From assembly GCA_030605795.1 (NCBI GenBank), contig JAUWHR010000088.1, positions 1 to 34,629 of the forward strand: a stretch of DNA of 34,629 bases, in the 5' to 3' direction. The translations under genes and the position numbers were made by a program. The stretch's first letter is position 1. The number at the start of each line of letters is the position of its first letter. The stretch is from Anaerolineae bacterium. GTDB taxonomy: Bacteria; Chloroflexota; Anaerolineae; Anaerolineales; E44-bin32. The notes under the pieces are model-generated. The model made no database searches. It was not told the DNA's origin and saw nothing but the letters and a program-made list of their open reading frames with translations. Positions 15,921 through 24,181 of this stretch are shown piece after piece.

Positions 15921-15994
15921 AGGGTTATCAAAGCTTTAGATTAGGTTCTCCGGTGCTATATTTTCTGGGAAACAACCGGAATGTGAGGAACGAA

Positions 15995-17773
15995 ATGACC
16001 GAGCTAATCCACGTCTCCGTCGGCTGGCCCTACGCTAATGGCGATCTACATGTTGGTCACCTGGCTGGCGCCCTCCTGCCCGCTGACATCTTCGCTCGCT
16101 ACCACCGGCTCAAAGGGAATCGCGTTCTGATGGTCTCCGGCTCCGACGCACACGGTACTCCAATCACTATTGAAGCCGACAAGCGCGGCGTAACTCCACG
16201 CGAACTCTTCGAACACTACCATCATCGCTTCCTGGAGACCCAGAAGGTCATCGGCATCAGCTATGACTTGTTCACCCATACCGACACTGAGAATCACCAC
16301 CGCATCGCCCAGGGCTTCTTCCGCCGTCTCTACGAAGGGGAATACCTATATCGGGAAACCCAACGCCAGTTGTATTCCGAGAGCGAAGACCGGTTCCTCC
16401 CAGATCGCTATGTAGAGGGCACCTGCCCTGTTTGCGGCTTCATCGAAGCACGTGGCGACCAGTGCGATAACTGCGGTAATCTGCTCGACGCGTTGGAATT
16501 AATCGAGCCGCGCAGCGCAACCGACGGCAGCCGACCGGTGATACGCAAGACCGAACACTTTTTCCTCGACCTACCCGCCTTCACCGACCAACTACTGGCC
16601 TACCTCGACGAGCACGCCGATCATTGGCGACCGAACGTGATCAACTTCGCCCGCAACTACATCAAGGGTGGATTAAAAGGACGCCCAGTAACCAGGGACA
16701 TCAAATGGGGCATCCCAGTTCCGATTGAGGGCTGGGAGGACAAGCGCCTGTATGTCTGGTTCGAAGCGGTAATGGGCTACGTCACCGCCTCAGTGGAGTG
16801 GGCTCACAACACCGGCCAACCTGAGGCGTGGAAGGAGTGGTGGTACAACCCCGAAGCCAGAGGTTACTGCTTCATTGGTAAGGACAACATCCCATTCCAC
16901 ACGCTGATATGGCAGGCGGAGCTACTCGGGGTGAAACGTATCTACGTTGATGATGAGAACGTACAATTGAACCTTCCCTATGATGTTCCAGCCAACGAGT
17001 TTATGAACATCGAGGGGGCCCAACTCAGCAAGAGCCGCAATTGGGCGGTGTGGCTGCCCGATATTCTGCAGCGCTACGATCCGGATCCGATCCGCTACTA
17101 CGTGACTGCTGTGATGCCCGAGACACGCGACAGCGATTTCTCCTGGACCGATTTCGTGCGCCGCAACAACGACGAATTAGTAGGCACTTGGGGCAACCTA
17201 GCCAACCGTGTGCTCTCATTCACCTACAAGCACTGGGATGGCCACATTCCCTCACCTGGAGAACTGCGTCCAATCGATCGGGAATTGCTAGCCAAGGTGG
17301 AGGGCGGTTTCGAAACCGTCGGCAGCAACCTTGAGATGGTCAAGCTGCGCGCGGCGTTGCAAGAAGCGATGAGGTTAGCACGGGAGGTCAACGGCTATCT
17401 CGATCGAGCGCCCTGGTTCGGCGTGATCAAGCAAGATAAGCTATCCGCAGCTACTACGGTCTATACTGCGCTGCGAGCTATCAACTCACTAAAAGTTCTG
17501 CTGTCACCCTTCCTACCCTTTACCGCCGAACGTCTGCACACCATCCTAGGCTACAAGAAGCCACTTTTCGGCGAGCAACAAATTACGACTTATGAAGAAA
17601 CGGAACGGTCGCACGAGGCCTTGATCTACGATCCTTCCCTGGCCAGTGGCCGTTGGGAGCCCAGCGAAATTGAGCCCGGCCAGGCGCTAGAGAAACCCAC
17701 GCCTTTGTACAAGAAGTTGGATGATTCCATAGTTGAGGAGGAGCGCAGCCGTCTTGGTCAGCCGACAGAATAA
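15995..17773 (+). CDS. metG: Methionyl-tRNA synthetase
   Basis: 592 residues. It charges tRNA-Met with methionine using ATP. The class I motif HVGH is at 19-22 in GWPYANGDLHVGH. A zinc knuckle is made by Cys144/147 (CPVC) and Cys157/160 (CDNC). The KMSKS loop is replaced by LSKS at 344-347 (GAQLSKSRNWAVWLP). An anticodon-binding helical domain follows (WGNLANRVLSF onward). There is no C-terminal EMAP/tRNA-binding domain, so it is the short form. The ATG at 15995 has GAGG six bases upstream; an in-frame GTG at 15953 has no such site. It is a single-gene unit, preceded by a structured leader and terminator and followed by a 15-bp hairpin. Confidence 0.96.
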   Translation: MTELIHVSVGWPYANGDLHVGHLAGALLPADIFARYHRLKGNRVLMVSGSDAHGTPITIEADKRGVTPRELFEHYHHRFLETQKVIGISYDLFTHTDTENHHRIAQGFFRRLYEGEYLYRETQRQLYSESEDRFLPDRYVEGTCPVCGFIEARGDQCDNCGNLLDALELIEPRSATDGSRPVIRKTEHFFLDLPAFTDQLLAYLDEHADHWRPNVINFARNYIKGGLKGRPVTRDIKWGIPVPIEGWEDKRLYVWFEAVMGYVTASVEWAHNTGQPEAWKEWWYNPEARGYCFIGKDNIPFHTLIWQAELLGVKRIYVDDENVQLNLPYDVPANEFMNIEGAQLSKSRNWAVWLPDILQRYDPDPIRYYVTAVMPETRDSDFSWTDFVRRNNDELVGTWGNLANRVLSFTYKHWDGHIPSPGELRPIDRELLAKVEGGFETVGSNLEMVKLRAALQEAMRLAREVNGYLDRAPWFGVIKQDKLSAATTVYTALRAINSLKVLLSPFLPFTAERLHTILGYKKPLFGEQQITTYEETERSHEALIYDPSLASGRWEPSEIEPGQALEKPTPLYKKLDDSIVEEERSRLGQPTE

Positions 17774-17798
17774 AAAAATCTCCTCCCAGGTGAATAAC

Positions 17799-17830
17799 AA
17801 GTAGGGGCGGTTCACGAACCGCCCCTACTT
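17799..17830. terminator. 15-bp hairpin between metG and the convergent gene
   Basis: AAGTAGGGGCGGTTC at 17799-17813 is the perfect complement of 17816-17830, with only AC between, so the loop would be about 4 nt. It lies 25 bp after metG and before the convergent minus-strand gene, suitable for ending both transcripts. Palindromes of this GTAGGGGCGGTTC form also occur as dispersed repeats, so it may be a repeat used as terminator. Confidence 0.6.
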
Positions 17831-17887
17831 CGTGATCAACCAGGAATCCTGTCTATAGCGGAATCCCCAGTGTTCCCGAGGACCGCT

Positions 17888-18802
17888 TCAGTTTAAAACC
17901 TCGATCGCCGGTTCTAGGGGAATACGCTCGATTAAATCCAAGAAATCCACCTGGGTCACTTCGGTTTGAGGTTTGTCCATCAGGGCTAATAATGTAGCCT
18001 CCATCACATTGGTTCCAAACGAGCGACCTTCCAAGCGGGGTGTGGTCGTCACCAGCATGTGAAGACCACGACGCTGTAGCTCCTCTACGTTGCGCGCAGT
18101 AGTAGTGTTGGTGACAATGATCTTTCCACTCAGATCATCAGGCATGTGGGACCGGATCTGTATAAAATCACCGGCCAGGATTACCGCCTGATCATAGTAG
18201 CGAGTATAGCGGGGTTCCGGCTCTTTATCCTGTTGTTCCCCTAGCGGATAGAACCACATGTAGGGGAGTTGAGTCAACCAGGGAAGGATCATGGCTGCCA
18301 GCAATCGAACGGCAGAAAGACTATGAATGGCGATCGGCATCCCAAGGGCGAACATAAAATCGCCAAAAGTCACGTCACACCCGGCATCTACTAAAGCCTC
18401 CGCCATTTGGTAGCGGTCCACGGCATTGGTCTTCAACGCCGGAAGCCCCTTCAACGTTTTCCCTTCCTGGTTAAGGTGCTCTTCGAGAGCCGACAGAGCT
18501 CGTCTAGCGAGCAACCCCTTGACACCGTTGCCATCGCCAATCTTGGATTTCCGCACGACACGTGAAATACGTTTGCAGTCACGAAAGTAGTAGCGACGAG
18601 TCCCAACCTCTAAATAAAATTCCGCTCCACCAACTCCGAAGGCATCCACTATTCCATCGAGCTCAGCGTAGAGCTCCACGGCCCGATCGAAATCGCCATC
18701 CGTGCCACGGCGTTCAAGGCGGCAGACCTGTCCCAGGAACTCTTTTTCAGTGATGTGGTCACGTGATGATGATCCAATCGAAATTGAGAGAATATTCTTC
18801 AT
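17888..18802 (-). CDS. Quinate 5-dehydrogenase-family conserved protein
   Basis: 304 residues. The sequence matches a conserved family that databases often label quinate 5-dehydrogenase: ISIGSSSRDHITEKEFLG at the N-terminus, ERRGTDGDFDRAVELYAEL, VDAFGVGGAEFYL, then DRYQMAEALVDAGCDVTFGD, AGDFIQIRSHMP, GKIIVTNTTT and TTTPRLEGRSFGTNVMEA. I recall the label from annotation and do not see direct proof of the reaction (quinate or shikimate oxidation); no aroE-like motif set is obvious. The ATG at 18802 has GGAGGAAAT directly upstream; a start six codons earlier would contain this site. No quinate or aromatic catabolic genes are adjacent, although a crotonase lies upstream on the same strand. Confidence 0.6.
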   Translation of the reverse strand: MKNILSISIGSSSRDHITEKEFLGQVCRLERRGTDGDFDRAVELYAELDGIVDAFGVGGAEFYLEVGTRRYYFRDCKRISRVVRKSKIGDGNGVKGLLARRALSALEEHLNQEGKTLKGLPALKTNAVDRYQMAEALVDAGCDVTFGDFMFALGMPIAIHSLSAVRLLAAMILPWLTQLPYMWFYPLGEQQDKEPEPRYTRYYDQAVILAGDFIQIRSHMPDDLSGKIIVTNTTTARNVEELQRRGLHMLVTTTPRLEGRSFGTNVMEATLLALMDKPQTEVTQVDFLDLIERIPLEPAIEVLN

Positions 18803-18928
18803 ATTTCCTCCACTCGTCATCGTTTAAGAAATCCAATGTGGGAAACCTTGGGTTCGACCAAGCGGTCAGCACGCTCCTACAGGTGAACGATGACCAAGGC
18901 GCCCTCGCGTCAGTAAGAGTTCACACGA

Positions 18929-19714
18929 TTAAATTCCATGAAAGTCCGGCGGCCGCTTCTCCAGGAAAGCAGCGATTCCTTCTTTATGATCAGCCGTGCG
19001 ATGGGCAATCTCTTGGAGATGGGCTTCATAATCAAGGGTGGTTTCCAGCGCAGCCAGCAGTGCATGATTGAAAGCCCGTTTGGTCAATCCAAGGGCGCGT
19101 GTCGGGCCGGCAGCCAGACGCCCAGCCATTTCCGCCACGGCTCCCAGAAGTTCCTCGTCCGGTAGCACCCGGCTCACCAACCCTAAGTTAAGGGCTTGCT
19201 CAGCGTTGAGAGGTTGATTGGTGAAAGCCATTTCCGTCGCTCGGGTCAACCCAATTAGAAGAGGAAGAGTGAGCGAAATACCCGAGTCAGCCGTCAATCC
19301 AATACCGGTGAAACCGTAGATGAAGCGAGCACTCTCTGCGGCCCAGCGGATATCGGTCGCCAGAGCAACCCCCAATCCGGCACCCGCGGCGGGCCCATTG
19401 ATAGCGCCAATAATGGGCTTCTCCAACCGGCGCATGCGCTTTACGATGCGATTGTAGGTACTCTCCAGATGATGATAGATAGAAGCGGTATCGGTGGCTT
19501 CTGAGATTTCCGCCACATCGTGGCCTGAACTAAAGAAATCACCAGAGCCAGTGAGAACCAGGCAACGGATCGAATCCTCCCGTTCAGCATACCTGAGGGC
19601 ATTAAGTAGCTCGTCCACCATCTGCAGGCTGAAGGCGTTCACCTTGGGGCGGTTGAAAGCGACGGTCAACACGCCATCAGTTTGCTCGGTTAAAAGCGTT
19701 TGGTAATCCAGCAT
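18929..19714 (-). CDS. Enoyl-CoA hydratase/isomerase family protein (PaaG-like)
   Basis: 261 residues with the crotonase fold: FNRPKVNAFSLQMVDEL, the oxyanion-hole segment FFSSGHDVAE and the second oxyanion glycine in INGPAAGAGLGVALATDIR. Where true hydratases have a Glu in the second catalytic position, this protein has GFTGIGLTADSGISLTLPLLIG, an Asp-containing pattern seen in isomerase/PaaG-type members. It therefore more likely isomerises or ring-opens a CoA ester than hydrates one; the substrate is not evident. The start is supported by GGTGG six bases before the ATG. It is not in an obvious beta-oxidation operon. Confidence 0.85.
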   Translation of the reverse strand: MLDYQTLLTEQTDGVLTVAFNRPKVNAFSLQMVDELLNALRYAEREDSIRCLVLTGSGDFFSSGHDVAEISEATDTASIYHHLESTYNRIVKRMRRLEKPIIGAINGPAAGAGLGVALATDIRWAAESARFIYGFTGIGLTADSGISLTLPLLIGLTRATEMAFTNQPLNAEQALNLGLVSRVLPDEELLGAVAEMAGRLAAGPTRALGLTKRAFNHALLAALETTLDYEAHLQEIAHRTADHKEGIAAFLEKRPPDFHGI

Positions 19715-19825
19715 GTCAACACCACCGAGGGATACTCGTTGGAAGCAAGTCAGGTCAGGCCTGGCGACTCTTGTTAGGATACTACGAAATGGGTTGCCGA
19801 GTGCTCTTGCACCCGGCTACTTCAT

Positions 19826-20227
19826 TCAGATCAACAGGTCGAAATCGAAGTCATCCACATCTTGGTCAAAGTCGTCATCGAAGTTGTCGAGGTCAAAGCC
19901 AATCTCGACCCTAGTATCGTCCTCGTCTAGACGCACCCAGAGCAATAGAAGATGCCCATCAGGTCGTCCGATCCATCTAGCGGCCACAATCGTGGCCTGC
20001 TGAGTAAGACCGTCCTCCCCCCGGAATTCAAGATGAATTGGCTGACCGTCACGCCATGCCCGATAACAACGTTCGACCAGCGCCGGTCCATTAAAAGTAC
20101 GTACGCGGCACACAGCGACCCGCGATGGCAGCGGGCTCTCGGTCAAGCCAAGCAGCCAAGCGTCGCTGACCAACTCGAATGTAGGTGATGGCCCTTCGAT
20201 AATGGTAATTTTCCGTGATTCAGGCAT
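19826..20227 (-). CDS. Hypothetical protein with an Asp-rich C-terminal tail
   Basis: 133 residues. The first 100 form a predicted beta-rich domain with repeated hydrophobic strands (RVAVCRVRTFNGPALVERCY, ATIVAARWIG, HLLLLWVRL). The last 22 residues contain 11 Asp interspersed with Phe/Leu/Val, a strongly acidic low-complexity tail. Such tails can bind cations or basic protein surfaces; there is no further evidence. Codon usage and absence of a better alternative frame support it as a gene. No clear Shine-Dalgarno sequence is visible. The family is not recognised. Confidence 0.6.
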   Translation of the reverse strand: MPESRKITIIEGPSPTFELVSDAWLLGLTESPLPSRVAVCRVRTFNGPALVERCYRAWRDGQPIHLEFRGEDGLTQQATIVAARWIGRPDGHLLLLWVRLDEDDTRVEIGFDLDNFDDDFDQDVDDFDFDLLI

Positions 20228-20292
20228 GATTAACTTTAGAGGCCACTACTTTAACATCTGATTTCAGGTGAAAATCATACCACGAAACCTTA

Positions 20293-21273
20293 CTACCCCA
20301 GAAACCCATGCATTCGGTACCAATCCAGCGCCTCCCGCAGAGTGGTCTCCAGCGATCGCGGGTTCAAGTCTAGTTGGTGCACCGACTTACTACAATTATA
20401 ACCCTGCCATTGGCGTACTGCTCGCAGGTGATTGCCAAGAAAATCGAGGGGTGAAAACCTATCGCCTATCCAGACCGCAAGGTCCACCAGCTCGAGCGGA
20501 ATCTCGAAGCGGGGCGGCTGGACACCAGCGACCCCTGCCGCCAGTACCAAGATATCTCGCAGCGTGGCATTGTGCCCACCGAGGATATACCGTTCCCCCA
20601 CCCCGCCGACCTCAGCTGCCCTGATCTGAGCCTGGGCAACATCGCGCACGTCGATTACGTTCACCTGAGCCGGCAACCAGGCCATCACCCAACCCCGGGC
20701 GATCGCCAACAGCACGCTTCCAAGCGTCAGGTGAAGGTCGCCAGGACCAAAGACTGCTGTGGGATTAACCACCACTGCCGGAATCCCCTGCGCCGCTGCT
20801 CGCAGCACCTCGCTTTCCATGGCGTACTTGCACTCGTAATAGGCTGATCGTGGTAAGGAACCAGGAAGGTAATGGTCTCGCTCATCTGCCAAGCGTGTAT
20901 CAGAGCCAGTCGGGCGGCTGATGGTGGTCAACGTTGAGGTAAATACCATTCGTCGTACCTCGGCCCGTCGAGTGGCATCGAGCACATTCCGGATTTGCTC
21001 GACGGCGTGGGCCACATGGAATGGCACGTTTCGGCTGTTTCGAGGGTAATAAGCCGCGGCATGAAACACAACCTCGATACCCTCAAATGCCTGGGGCAAG
21101 CTCTCGGGTTGGTCAAGGTCACCGTCATGCCATATGACATCAGCTTGGTTTACATGACCCGTTGCGCCACGTCTGCGGCGCAAGCCATGTACCTCCCAAC
21201 CCCGCTCGAGTGCAGCCCGTGCAATATGGCCACCAATGAAACCAGTAGCGCCGAGGACAAGAACGCTCGTCAT
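20293..21273 (-). CDS. NAD(P)-dependent epimerase/dehydratase (extended SDR)
   Basis: 326 residues. The N-terminal Rossmann motif is LVLGATGFIGGHIARAAL (GATGFIGG), then VVFHAAAYYP, the catalytic Ser/Thr region FTSTLTTISRP, and the catalytic pair in AYYECKYAMES (YxxxK). NPTAVFGPGDLHLTLG and NVIDVRDVAQAQIRAAEVG are conserved downstream blocks. The pattern resembles the dihydroflavonol-4-reductase/hopanoid-associated epimerase (HpnA-like) branch, acting on sugar nucleotides, sterol-like or short ketone substrates. No hopanoid genes are nearby. GAGGGAGG sits immediately before the ATG. Apparently monocistronic or followed by the acidic-tail protein. Confidence 0.88.
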   Translation of the reverse strand: MTSVLVLGATGFIGGHIARAALERGWEVHGLRRRRGATGHVNQADVIWHDGDLDQPESLPQAFEGIEVVFHAAAYYPRNSRNVPFHVAHAVEQIRNVLDATRRAEVRRMVFTSTLTTISRPTGSDTRLADERDHYLPGSLPRSAYYECKYAMESEVLRAAAQGIPAVVVNPTAVFGPGDLHLTLGSVLLAIARGWVMAWLPAQVNVIDVRDVAQAQIRAAEVGGVGERYILGGHNATLRDILVLAAGVAGVQPPRFEIPLELVDLAVWIGDRFSPLDFLGNHLRAVRQWQGYNCSKSVHQLDLNPRSLETTLREALDWYRMHGFLG

Positions 21274-21461
21274 CTATCCTCCCTCTTGTAGCGTGGCTCA
21301 CATATAAACATCCCACGACTTCATCTATCGCATAGATCGGTGTTGTGCATTATCCGCCGGCCACGTCACACGAGCAAGATCCGATGTAATCTGCAGTTAA
21401 CTAGTATTGAATTACCTGCCTTTAAATTGCCTTCCGACACCCTTAATAACGTTCTAACCCA

Positions 21462-22259
21462 CTAGGGTACTCGGACGGAGGCGCGTATGGCAGCGCAGCG
21501 TTCACAGCCAGGTCGGTCACAGAGCAGGGCACGCGGGTCTTCGTGCATCCAACTAACGGCGATGTGGATCAGATCACGCAATGGGATGGCCTCAACCATT
21601 GACTGGCCGAGCATCACCCGACGCGTCACACCATCCAGGCGCGGCACAATTAGCTGGAAACCGTCGGCGCACCCTGGGTAGACAGGGCAGGCAACCACGC
21701 CACGGGGCGTCAACGCCCAACGAAGGAATTGCTTGCGTCCAGCCTGTCTCTCAGCGTAATTCAGACTGGTGTTGACGGTGTGATCAACTCCGAGCAGCAG
21801 AACATCTCCGTCATACTCCGCCAGCCATCCGATCGGAGCCAGTGGCTCTTCAAACGTCTGCATCTGGAGCGCCTCTTGGGCATTCACGCCAGTGAAGGAT
21901 AGGATGGGATGGACGGAGCGTATGGCTTCGGGGTATTGACGGAGTGTCTCGGCGACGATACCCATCGCAGGATCGGCTGGCATGTCATGATGGTAGAACT
22001 CAGCCATCAGGTTCTCTTCATCCGCCGAGCCATATTCGATCGCGTTGTCTGGCGGGCCAACTGGAGGGGTGATCATCGTGCGATAAGTAAAGGTCGGCAT
22101 GATGACTGTGCCGCAGGTTGACAGCAGCGATCCGACGACTGTTTCGGCACCGCCAGCTACCTCCCCAAGAGCGGTGAACGAGGCATGGACGATCACCTGG
22201 CTATGTGATCCCAGGTCAAGGTCTCGGAAAGCATTGATGAAATCTCTATAGGAGAGCAT
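21462..22259 (-). CDS. AAC(3)-family N-acetyltransferase
   Basis: 265 residues of the antibiotic N-acetyltransferase (AAC(3)/YokD) fold that uses acetyl-CoA: VIVHASFTALGEVAGGAETVVGSL at the CoA-binding start, GTVIMPTFTYR, then ETLRQYPEAIRSVHPILSF and LLLGVDHTVNTSLNYAER. In characterised AAC(3) enzymes the last motif reads NTSLHLAE; here the His is Asn, so ordinary aminoglycoside acetylation should not be assumed. A Cys-rich C-terminus (CDRPGCERC) is unusual and could bind metal. The gene is chromosomal, not in a resistance island, and its natural substrate is unknown. No Shine-Dalgarno is evident. Confidence 0.82.
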   Translation of the reverse strand: MLSYRDFINAFRDLDLGSHSQVIVHASFTALGEVAGGAETVVGSLLSTCGTVIMPTFTYRTMITPPVGPPDNAIEYGSADEENLMAEFYHHDMPADPAMGIVAETLRQYPEAIRSVHPILSFTGVNAQEALQMQTFEEPLAPIGWLAEYDGDVLLLGVDHTVNTSLNYAERQAGRKQFLRWALTPRGVVACPVYPGCADGFQLIVPRLDGVTRRVMLGQSMVEAIPLRDLIHIAVSWMHEDPRALLCDRPGCERCAAIRASVRVP

Positions 22260-22267
22260 GGCTTTAC

Positions 22268-22343
22268 AAGCGACCAGGGATTGGGGAGAAAGGGATCAGG
22301 AAGTTAAACCCAATCCCCAATCCCTGATCCCTAATCCCTATCT
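22268..22343. repeat. GGGATCAGGGATT-type inverted repeat between crotonase and acetyltransferase genes
   Basis: CAGGGATTGGGGA (22275-22287) and TCCCCAATCCCTG (22314-22326) are perfect 13-bp complements, flanked by further CTGATCC/CTAATCC units up to the stop codon of the upstream crotonase (its TAG overlaps the first unit). It would form a hairpin between the two minus-strand genes. Confidence 0.75.
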
Positions 22344-23111
22344 TCCTTTCCACTCCGGATCCCGCTTCTCGATGAAGGCTTTCATCCCTTCCTTCTGATC
22401 CTCACTGCTGAAGAGGTAGTAGAAGGAGCGGCGCTCATCGGCGATACCATCCGCCAGGAAGGATTCGAACGCGTGATTTACCATCTCCTTTCCCATACGA
22501 ATCGCCAACGGCGCCCGAGCGGCGAGTTCGTTGGCCAACTCTAGCGCCTGGTCAAGATAGACTTCCACCGGCACCACCCGGTTGACCAGACCGAAGCGAT
22601 AGGCCTCCTCCGCAGAAATGGTACGATTGTTGAGCACCACCTCCATGGCAATCGCCTTGCCGACCGCCTTCGTTAGGCGTTGAGTGCCCCCAGCGCCAGG
22701 GATGATTCCGATATTAATTTCAGGTTGGCCAAACTTGGCAGTCTCTGATGCGATAATCATGTCACAGGACATCGCCAATTCATTCCCGCCTCCTAAAGCC
22801 CAGCCGGAAACGGCAGCAATCAGCGGCTTCTTTATGTTCCGAATCCGATCCCAGGTCCCTATGTTATCAGCCAGCAGCATGTCGACAGCAGATGCATCAA
22901 CCATCTCCTTGATGTCTGCCCCAGCAGCGAAAGCACGCTCATCACCGGTGATCACCATCGCCCCGATTGCTGAATCCGCGTCGAAGGCCTCTAATGCCTG
23001 GACAAGCTCCCTCATTACAGTGCTGTTGATTGCGTTAAGGGTTTTTGGCCGGTTGATGCGAATCAACCCTACTCGGTCATGGACCTCGGTCTGAATAACG
23101 GTATAAGACAT
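22338..23111 (-). CDS. Enoyl-CoA hydratase
   Basis: 257 residues, a canonical hydratase-type crotonase. The first oxyanion segment is AFAAGADIKEM, the second is SGWALGGGNELAMSCDM with the first catalytic Glu, and the second catalytic Glu is in GQPEINIGIIPGAGGTQRL. It adds water across trans-2-enoyl-CoA in fatty-acid or phenylacetate-type degradation. Compare with the crotonase at 18929, which lacks the second Glu. The C-terminus KEGMKAFIEKRDPEWKGR is typical. Likely cytoplasmic and co-transcribed with the downstream AAC(3)-like gene only through the intervening repeat. Confidence 0.93.
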   Translation of the reverse strand: MSYTVIQTEVHDRVGLIRINRPKTLNAINSTVMRELVQALEAFDADSAIGAMVITGDERAFAAGADIKEMVDASAVDMLLADNIGTWDRIRNIKKPLIAAVSGWALGGGNELAMSCDMIIASETAKFGQPEINIGIIPGAGGTQRLTKAVGKAIAMEVVLNNRTISAEEAYRFGLVNRVVPVEVYLDQALELANELAARAPLAIRMGKEMVNHAFESFLADGIADERRSFYYLFSSEDQKEGMKAFIEKRDPEWKGR

Positions 23112-23150
23112 GGATACCTCCTAGTGGATGTGCTTCGAGATTGATCACCA

Positions 23151-23825
23151 TTACAGCAACCGGGCGCGCAACTTTCGGATGTGCTCAGTATGGTCTCGTT
23201 CATGCCATAGAGTGCGCCGTAAAACCTTGCGCGCTGACCATGTCTCGCCCGAGAGAGTCGCTATCCCCGTACGCTTGGCGAGCGCAGGCAGGTTAGCCAG
23301 CGTGTATTCGCGTACCTTTGCCAAACATTCGAAGGGTTCCCCCGGTAACTTAGAATTCGGGAAAGCCAGGGCAATACGATCAAGGTACCACCACTCGGCA
23401 CGAGCCACGTGCATCAAAATTCCGGCAATCGGCCATCGTTCCCCGGGGAATTCCCTGGTTAGATCGTCCTGGTCAAGACCATCAACCCCATGCAACAGAT
23501 CCGCCCTAGTGGCGGCAAGCAGCAGCTTAAATTGAGGTAGCTCATCCTTGATCAACGGTGGCCGGTCTGAGGCGAAGAAGGCATTCACCTCATAACCATC
23601 CTCCGACTCCCAAGTCCGGATAACCTCCGCCACGACCATCGGTCCGGAGAGACCAGAGACCCGCATTCCATGACCCTCACACCAGGCAAAATAAGCTTCC
23701 ACTTCCCCGGGAATAGCCTGGATGGCTTGCTCACGATTCTCCCGGGTTACAAAACAACCAGGAAGATCGGGGACATGGGCAATCCAACGGCCATCGCTTT
23801 CTTCAACGCAGACCATATAAGCCAT
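23151..23825 (-). CDS. HicB-like domain fused to a DinB-family domain
   Basis: 224 residues in two parts. Residues 1-70 have the HicB-type partial RNase-H-like fold: MVCVEESDGRWIAHVPDLPGCFVTRENREQAI, where DLPGC is the family hallmark. Residues about 95-224 form a DinB/YfiT-like four-helix bundle (LLLAATRADLLHGVDGL, AGILMHVARAEWWYLDRIA, TLWHERDHTEHIRKLRA) with His residues in the positions used for metal binding. HicB alone is an antitoxin, but no HicA toxin lies next to it, so the N-terminal domain more likely serves as a binding module. DinB-type proteins are often thiol-dependent or metal-dependent transferases; this one's substrate is unknown. No clear Shine-Dalgarno. Confidence 0.8.
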   Translation of the reverse strand: MAYMVCVEESDGRWIAHVPDLPGCFVTRENREQAIQAIPGEVEAYFAWCEGHGMRVSGLSGPMVVAEVIRTWESEDGYEVNAFFASDRPPLIKDELPQFKLLLAATRADLLHGVDGLDQDDLTREFPGERWPIAGILMHVARAEWWYLDRIALAFPNSKLPGEPFECLAKVREYTLANLPALAKRTGIATLSGETWSARKVLRRTLWHERDHTEHIRKLRARLL

Positions 23826-24181
23826 CTCAGCATATCACTTTCCCGCTGTCGACACCCCTTACCTGACCAGCGATGTTTACCGAGGCTATGGGCGAAAGGT
23901 TCGACGCGTCCAAACCGTCTAGGGATTATCGGTCAGCCAATGCTCGATCACAACCTGATCCGAACACAGGCATACGGCCACCTTGGTCTCGATCACCCCA
24001 GATGTAAAGCGACCACTCAGATATTATACGCCGCCCACCCACGACCCGCACAATGCCACAGGTCTACAAGCTGGTATCACTTATTGCCAAGGCTGTGGGT
24101 CACTAATGAAGGAGCACCCTCTATTTATCCCCCATAAAAATGCCCGTGTCTTTGGTGATGTGTTTCGCACCATCCGACGCT
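23826..24181. other. Intergenic gap between the DinB fusion and the M23 peptidase
   Basis: About 355 bp with no gene I can support. A plus-strand frame (23983-24228) has a CQGCGS motif but runs into the peptidase gene on the opposite strand and lacks a ribosome site. No repeat or structured RNA was recognised. Confidence 0.5.

Noticed and set aside
15722-15994. T-box or SAM riboswitch of metG
   Set aside because: No TGGNACCGCG T-box sequence and no four-way SAM-I core were found; the element is reported as unassigned.
23151-23825. HicAB toxin-antitoxin system
   Set aside because: No small dsRBD-type HicA gene is adjacent; the HicB-like part belongs to a larger fusion.
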